From: Actinoplanes sp. TBRC 11911
GTDB taxonomy: Bacteria > Actinomycetota > Actinomycetes > Mycobacteriales > Micromonosporaceae
Length of the DNA stretch: 64,000 nucleotides
Reading direction: 5' to 3'
Assembly (NCBI RefSeq): GCF_012933445.1
Contig: NZ_JABBNC010000006.1
Location: forward strand, 62,001-126,000
Shown here: positions 60,335 through 64,000 of the stretch, piece by piece
How positions within the stretch are numbered: the first letter of the stretch is position 1
How the letters are laid out: every line of letters begins with the position of its first letter
Made by a program: the position numbers and the translations under genes
Notes under the pieces: model-generated
The model's input: the letters and a program-made list of their open reading frames with translations, nothing else
The model's database searches: none
Told to the model about the DNA's origin: nothing

Positions 60335-61284
60335 ACCTCGAGGTCCATCTGGACGCCGACGAACTGGCCCGCACGCTGCGGGCCGACGTGACCACCGGGC
60401 TCACCGCGTCGCCGAAGTGGCTGCCGCCGAAGTGGTTCTACGACGAGCGCGGCAGCGAGCTCTTCGAGCAGATCACCGAGCTGCCGGAGTATTACCCGAC
60501 CCGGTGCGAGCGGCAGATCCTCGCGGCGCACGCGGACGGCATCGCCCGGCACACGCACGCCCGGACTCTCATCGAGCTGGGCAGCGGCTACTCGACGAAG
60601 ACGCGGCTGCTGCTGGAGGCGCTCACCGGCCTGGAGACGTTCGTGCCGATGGACGTCTCACCGTCCGCGCTGACCGACGCCGCCGTGCGGATCACCGCCG
60701 AATACCCGGGTCTGACGGTGCACAACATCGTCGGGGACATCACCCGCCACCTGAAATTCCTGCCGTCCGGCGGCGACCGGCTGATCGCGTTCCTGGGCGG
60801 CACGATCGGCAACTTCGACCCGGCCGAGCGGGCGGCTTTCTTCGCCGACGTCCGGGCGGTGCTGGGCGAGGGCGAGCACCTGCTGCTCGGCACCGACCTG
60901 GTGAAGTCACCGTCCGTGCTGGTGCCGGCCTACGACGACGCGGCCGGCGTGACGGCCGAGTTCAACCGGAATGTCCTGCACGTCCTCAACCGCAGCCTGG
61001 GCGCGGACTTCGACCCGGCGGCTTTCGAACACGTCGCCTTGTGGGACGCCGAGCACGAATGGATCGAAATGCGTCTCCGGGCCACCCGCGCCATGCGGGT
61101 CACGGTCGCGGACATCGGGCTGACGGCAGACTTCGCCGACGGGGAGGAGATGCGAACCGAGATCTCCGCCAAGTTCCGTCGCGAGGGCGTCCGGGCCGAG
61201 CTGGCCGAGGCGGGCTTCGAGCTGGATCACTGGTGGACGGACCCGGCCGGCATGTTCGCCGTCTCGCTGTCCCGGGCGATCTGA
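60331..61284 (+). CDS. egtD: L-histidine N-alpha-methyltransferase EgtD
   Basis: A 317-residue SAM-dependent enzyme that trimethylates histidine to hercynine. PPKWFYDERGSELFEQITELPEYYPTR is the family hallmark, SAM binding is in IELGSGYSTKTRLLL, and GGTIGNFDP and LLGTDLVKSP are conserved. GGGAGA precedes ATG 60331. It is the last gene of the operon; no egtE-type C-S lyase follows within the window. Confidence 0.95.
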   Translation: MNLEVHLDADELARTLRADVTTGLTASPKWLPPKWFYDERGSELFEQITELPEYYPTRCERQILAAHADGIARHTHARTLIELGSGYSTKTRLLLEALTGLETFVPMDVSPSALTDAAVRITAEYPGLTVHNIVGDITRHLKFLPSGGDRLIAFLGGTIGNFDPAERAAFFADVRAVLGEGEHLLLGTDLVKSPSVLVPAYDDAAGVTAEFNRNVLHVLNRSLGADFDPAAFEHVALWDAEHEWIEMRLRATRAMRVTVADIGLTADFADGEEMRTEISAKFRREGVRAELAEAGFELDHWWTDPAGMFAVSLSRAI

Positions 61285-61329
61285 ACCACCGGCACCCGAG
61301 CCGAAAGGAGAATCGCCGCCACCCGGGCT

Positions 61330-62097
61330 TTGCCAAGATCAGAAGAGCTGCGTAAGGTGCCCCGTCGTAAGCTCGCGACATTTCTGGTCAATATCGCCTC
61401 GCTCCGGGAGAGTGCGTTGCCCCCGCTCTACACGATCGGCAAGCTCACGGTCGGCGCCTCGCTGGCGTACGGCTGGCGACCCCATGTCGAGGGCCGCGAG
61501 AACGTGCCGCGGACCGGTGGCGTGATCTTCGCCGGCAACCACATCTCGGCCGCCGATCAGCTCTTCATCGGCTCGACCCTGTCCCGGCATCTGGCGTACT
61601 GGGTCAAGGCCGACGCGTACCGCCTCAAGGGCGTGGGCGGCTGGATCACCCGCAGCGTGCTGAACGGCCTCGGCACGATCCCGGTCGAGCGGACCGGCGG
61701 GCGAGCCGCGCTGGCCGCTATCGACGGCGCGATCCCGGTGCTCAAGGCGGGCGGCGCGGTGGTGGTCTACCCGGAGGGCACCCGCTCGCCGGACGGCCGG
61801 CTGTACCGCGGCCGCTCCGGCGCGGCCCGGCTGGCCGTCCTGGCCGGCGTGCCGATCGTCCCGGTGGGCACGATCGGCACCGACAAGCTCCAGCCCAAGG
61901 GCCGGTTCCTGCCGAAGCTGGAGCGCCGCACGGTCACCGTCAAGTACGGCAAACCGATCGACACGTCGGCGTACAGCGAGGACCTGTCGTCGCTGCGCGC
62001 GCTCACCGACCACGTGATGTCCGAGATCCAGAAGCTGACCGGCCAGGAGTACGTGCCCCGGTACTCCTCGGCCAAGGCCCCGAAGTCCGAGGCGTGA
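61330..62097 (+). CDS. 1-acylglycerol-3-phosphate O-acyltransferase (PlsC-like)
   Basis: An acyltransferase of about 255 residues. Catalytic HxxxxD is in AGNHISAADQLFIG; the phosphate-binding PEGTRSPDGRLYRGRSGAARLA and PIVPVGTIGTDKLQP are intact. It adds an acyl chain to lysophosphatidic acid or a related glycerol lipid at the membrane. The start is uncertain: TTG 61330 or GTG 61357. It follows egtD by 45 nt but is probably unrelated to ergothioneine; the usual egtE position is taken by this gene. Confidence 0.87.
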   Translation: MPRSEELRKVPRRKLATFLVNIASLRESALPPLYTIGKLTVGASLAYGWRPHVEGRENVPRTGGVIFAGNHISAADQLFIGSTLSRHLAYWVKADAYRLKGVGGWITRSVLNGLGTIPVERTGGRAALAAIDGAIPVLKAGGAVVVYPEGTRSPDGRLYRGRSGAARLAVLAGVPIVPVGTIGTDKLQPKGRFLPKLERRTVTVKYGKPIDTSAYSEDLSSLRALTDHVMSEIQKLTGQEYVPRYSSAKAPKSEA

Positions 62098-62175
62098 GCT
62101 GAGTCTCGCTCACCAACTTCGCGGCCGGTGGCGCGTTTCCTCCCTCGGGAGTCCGGGCGACGGCGGGAGATGACG

Positions 62176-62898
62176 ATGGGGTTCAAGGCCGAGGTGCGCG
62201 CCGCGTTCCGGCGCGGCGAAAGCGACGCCGTGGTGCGGATGAGCGAGGCCGAGATCGAGCGTGCGCGGGCCGCCGGGGAGCCGGACGGGGAGGTCGAGGC
62301 AATCTACAGCCTGGCCCGGGTCGCGGTCCGCAACGGAGACCTCGCCGAGGCCGAGCGCCTGGCCACCGAGGCGCTGGACGTCGCGCTGCGCACCGGTGAC
62401 CGCGCCCTGGAGACTCAGCCCCGGCACGTGCTGGCCGCGGTCGCGCGGATGTCCGGCGATCTGGAACGGGCGCGCGGGCTCTATCGGGCCAGCATGACGC
62501 TGCGCGAGCAACTCGGGCAGTACGAGGCGGTCAACTCCGAGCTGCACAACCTGGCGTTCACCGAGCTGCATCTGGGCAACCTGGACGAGGCTCGGACGAT
62601 GTTCGCTACCGGCCGCGAACAGGTGTTCCGCGAAGGGTGGGACAGCTTCGTGCCCTACCTCTGCGTGGCCGGCGCCGCACTGGCCGCGGCCGAGGGCGAC
62701 CACGCCCGCGGGGCGCTGATGGTGGGCGTCACCGACGCCGCGTTCTACGCGGTCGGCCAGGTCCCCGACCCGGACGACGCGGCCGAGCTGGCGGCCGTCC
62801 GCGTGGCGGCCGAGAAGGAGCTGGGCGCCGAGCGGTTCGCGGCCGAGTACGCACGCGGCCGGACCCTCGAGCCGCGGGCCGCGTTCGGCCTTCAGTAG
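62176..62898 (+). CDS. TPR-containing protein
   Basis: A 240-residue helical protein with three or four TPR-type repeats (AIYSLARVAVRNGDLAEAERLATEAL; HVLAAVARMSGDLERARGLYRAS; HNLAFTELHLGNLDEARTMF). It resembles the C-terminal bundle of AfsR/MalT-type regulators without their other domains. ATG 62176 is chosen because GGGAG lies 6 nt upstream. It is convergent with the SagB-like gene, overlapping by 7 bp. Role unknown. Confidence 0.7.
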   Translation: MGFKAEVRAAFRRGESDAVVRMSEAEIERARAAGEPDGEVEAIYSLARVAVRNGDLAEAERLATEALDVALRTGDRALETQPRHVLAAVARMSGDLERARGLYRASMTLREQLGQYEAVNSELHNLAFTELHLGNLDEARTMFATGREQVFREGWDSFVPYLCVAGAALAAAEGDHARGALMVGVTDAAFYAVGQVPDPDDAAELAAVRVAAEKELGAERFAAEYARGRTLEPRAAFGLQ

Positions 62899-63677
62899 GC
62901 GTCCACCGCGCGCTGCGCGGCCCGGTCGGCGTCGGCGGGGCGGCCGGCGCTCGCGGCATAGAGCGGCACCTCGGCGTCCGGCTCGCAGCGCAGCGTCGCG
63001 GCCAGCTCGTCGTCCAGGAAGCCGCCCAGCTCGCAGGTGCCCAGGCCCAGCGCGCTCGCGGCGAGCACGAAGCTCTGCATCGCGTGGCCCGCTTCGAGCA
63101 GCACGTAGCGCAGCCCCCGGTCGCCGTACTTGCCGAGGGATCGCGCGACCACCGAGGTGAGGACGATCGTCAGGGGCGCCAGCGCGGGATAGGGCTGGCC
63201 CATGAACAGATAGCTGACGAATCTGTCCGGCAGCCGCCCCTGCCGGACCAGCTCCAGGCCGTGCAGCGCGGGCACGTAGTGATAGATGCCCGCCTCCAGG
63301 TCGCGCACCCGGTTGGCCAGGGCGTAGACCTCCAGCGGGTAGAGGCCGCCGCCGGAGGGCAGCGGGCGGTCGAGCCAGTCGAGGGCGCCGAGCCGGCTGC
63401 GCCCGGTCACGCCGTAGGTCGCCCACAGCAGGGTGCTCAGATCGTCGAGCGGCATCGCGGTCGTGTCGAAGCGGCGGCAGGACGACCGGGCGATGAGCAG
63501 CTCCCGCAACTCACCCAGCTCCTTCGCCGGCGGCGGCAGCGGTGTGAACGCGGCGAGCGGGTCCTCCTTCCCGGCCGTGGGCGCGTTGAGCTCGGGCGAG
63601 GCGAGTGAGTTCCACGCCCAGCGGCTGGTGTTGCGCTGGAACTGCCAGGCGGACGGGTGGTCGGCGCGGAAGCTCAT
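62892..63677 (-). CDS. SagB/ThcOx-type FMN dehydrogenase
   Basis: A 261-residue nitroreductase-fold protein of the SagB group. The FMN-binding RSSCRRFDTTAMPLDDLSTLLWATYG and RPLPSGGGLYPLEVYAL are diagnostic, with the GTCELGGFLDDEL loop near the end. SagB enzymes oxidise azolines to azoles in thiazole/oxazole-modified peptides, or act on other RiPPs. It overlaps the end of a YcaO-like gene by 4 nt (ATGA), so the two are co-expressed. No precursor peptide is visible on this side. Confidence 0.88.
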   Translation of the reverse strand: MSFRADHPSAWQFQRNTSRWAWNSLASPELNAPTAGKEDPLAAFTPLPPPAKELGELRELLIARSSCRRFDTTAMPLDDLSTLLWATYGVTGRSRLGALDWLDRPLPSGGGLYPLEVYALANRVRDLEAGIYHYVPALHGLELVRQGRLPDRFVSYLFMGQPYPALAPLTIVLTSVVARSLGKYGDRGLRYVLLEAGHAMQSFVLAASALGLGTCELGGFLDDELAATLRCEPDAEVPLYAASAGRPADADRAAQRAVDAY

Positions 63678-64000
63678 GCCAGCGGGTGGGGGTAGAGGTT
63701 GACTCCGTCGTGTCCGGCGGTCACGCCGAGACGCTCCGGGAGCTCACGCAGGCGCCGGCCGGCGAGGCGGGGCTCGCCGGCTCCGAAGTGGATGGGCTGG
63801 AAGCCGGGCAGCACGGCCCGGGCGACGTGCACGCCGAGCCCGGCCACGTCGGGGGTGGTGAGGTCGCGGTAGAGGATCCGCGCGTGGCGAACCAGCTCGG
63901 CCAGCGGGTCGGCGGGCCGCTCCGGCTCGGCGGGGGCGGTGACCGGGGTGGACCGCAGGAAGTCGAGGGCCGGGCGCGCGGACGCGTCGGCGAAGAGCAG
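63674..64000 (-). CDS. YcaO-type cyclodehydratase, C-terminal part (cut by window edge)
   Basis: The last 108 codons of a gene entering from beyond the right edge. The visible end has VARAVLPGFQPIHFGAGEPR followed by LAGRRLRELPERLG and finishes NLYPHPLA; a PGxQPxHFG segment and a proline-rich PHP tail are typical of azoline-forming YcaO cyclodehydratases. The start and the ATP-binding region are outside the window. It is coupled to the SagB-like gene by ATGA, giving a YcaO-SagB order. Confidence 0.75.
   Translation of the reverse strand: MLFADASARPALDFLRSTPVTAPAEPERPADPLAELVRHARILYRDLTTPDVAGLGVHVARAVLPGFQPIHFGAGEPRLAGRRLRELPERLGVTAGHDGVNLYPHPLA

Overview
The window is very GC-rich actinobacterial chromosome with strong third-position G/C bias, frequent GTG/TTG starts, tightly overlapping operons and an intact ergothioneine operon. 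The GGDEF proteins, one carrying a LacI-type sensor, the CHAT/Trypco1 pair and the overall style suggest a Micromonosporaceae-like soil actinomycete (Actinoplanes or a relative). That taxonomic call is inference. No rRNA, tRNA, CRISPR array, prophage or complete insertion sequence was recognised.

Layout. 0-8 kb: EamA exporter, Uma2 remnant, a two-component system, a MoxR/DUF58/VWA operon and a membrane diguanylate cyclase. 8-13 kb: Trypco1 and CHAT genes (candidate conflict system), a MatB-like acyl-CoA synthetase and an EryCIII-type glycosyltransferase. 13.0-14.8 kb: a gene-free island of repeats. 14.8-22.5 kb: alpha/beta hydrolase, YceI protein, luciferase-like oxidoreductase with a methyltransferase, a LacI-sensor/GGDEF fusion, a YiaA/B protein and an MMPL transporter. 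22.5-23.8 kb: second repeat island. 23.8-28.3 kb: DUF4331-TPR-NicO operon. 28.4-32.7 kb: P450, SDR, double NTF2-like protein, redoxin-like protein, DUF2203. 32.8-35.6 kb: ketosynthase, TetR, NmrA-type protein. 35.6-36.5 kb: third repeat island beside a chimeric MerR-like remnant. 36.5-43.4 kb: DUF1737, MFS, lipid kinase, PhoD-type phosphatase, methyltransferase, enoyl-CoA hydratase, zinc alcohol dehydrogenase. 43.4-44.2 kb: fourth repeat island. 44.2-49.9 kb: ASCH/HhH-like protein, DGPF protein plus ECF42-like sigma factor, second alcohol dehydrogenase, M4 protease. 49.9-54.3 kb: tspO and the nickel-pincer operon larA-larE-larB-larC. 54.5-57 kb: metallo-hydrolase, NTF2-like protein, TetR, DedA. 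57-61.3 kb: egtABCD. 61.3-64 kb: acyltransferase, TPR protein, and SagB- and YcaO-like genes running off the edge.

The most unusual signal is an interspersed non-coding element present four times (A about 13.7, B about 23.0, C about 36.2, D about 43.6-44.0 kb, D inverted). Each copy has five or six dyad sites of the TCC-CA/TG-GGA type spaced almost exactly 20 bp apart, then a hairpin with 17-bp arms around a conserved 19-nt loop, then (in A, B and D) two more 20-bp-spaced sites. Copy C differs from B at three stem positions with compensating changes on the other arm, which argues that the pairing itself is maintained. Each copy sits among minisatellites between intact genes, two of them beside gene remnants.

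Functional links: the lar operon makes a nickel-containing cofactor and the NicO protein 27 kb away could supply nickel (inference). EgtA-D make hercynyl-cysteine sulfoxide, but the final lyase EgtE is not adjacent. The SagB/YcaO pair suggests a RiPP (azole/TOMM-type) cluster beginning at the right edge.
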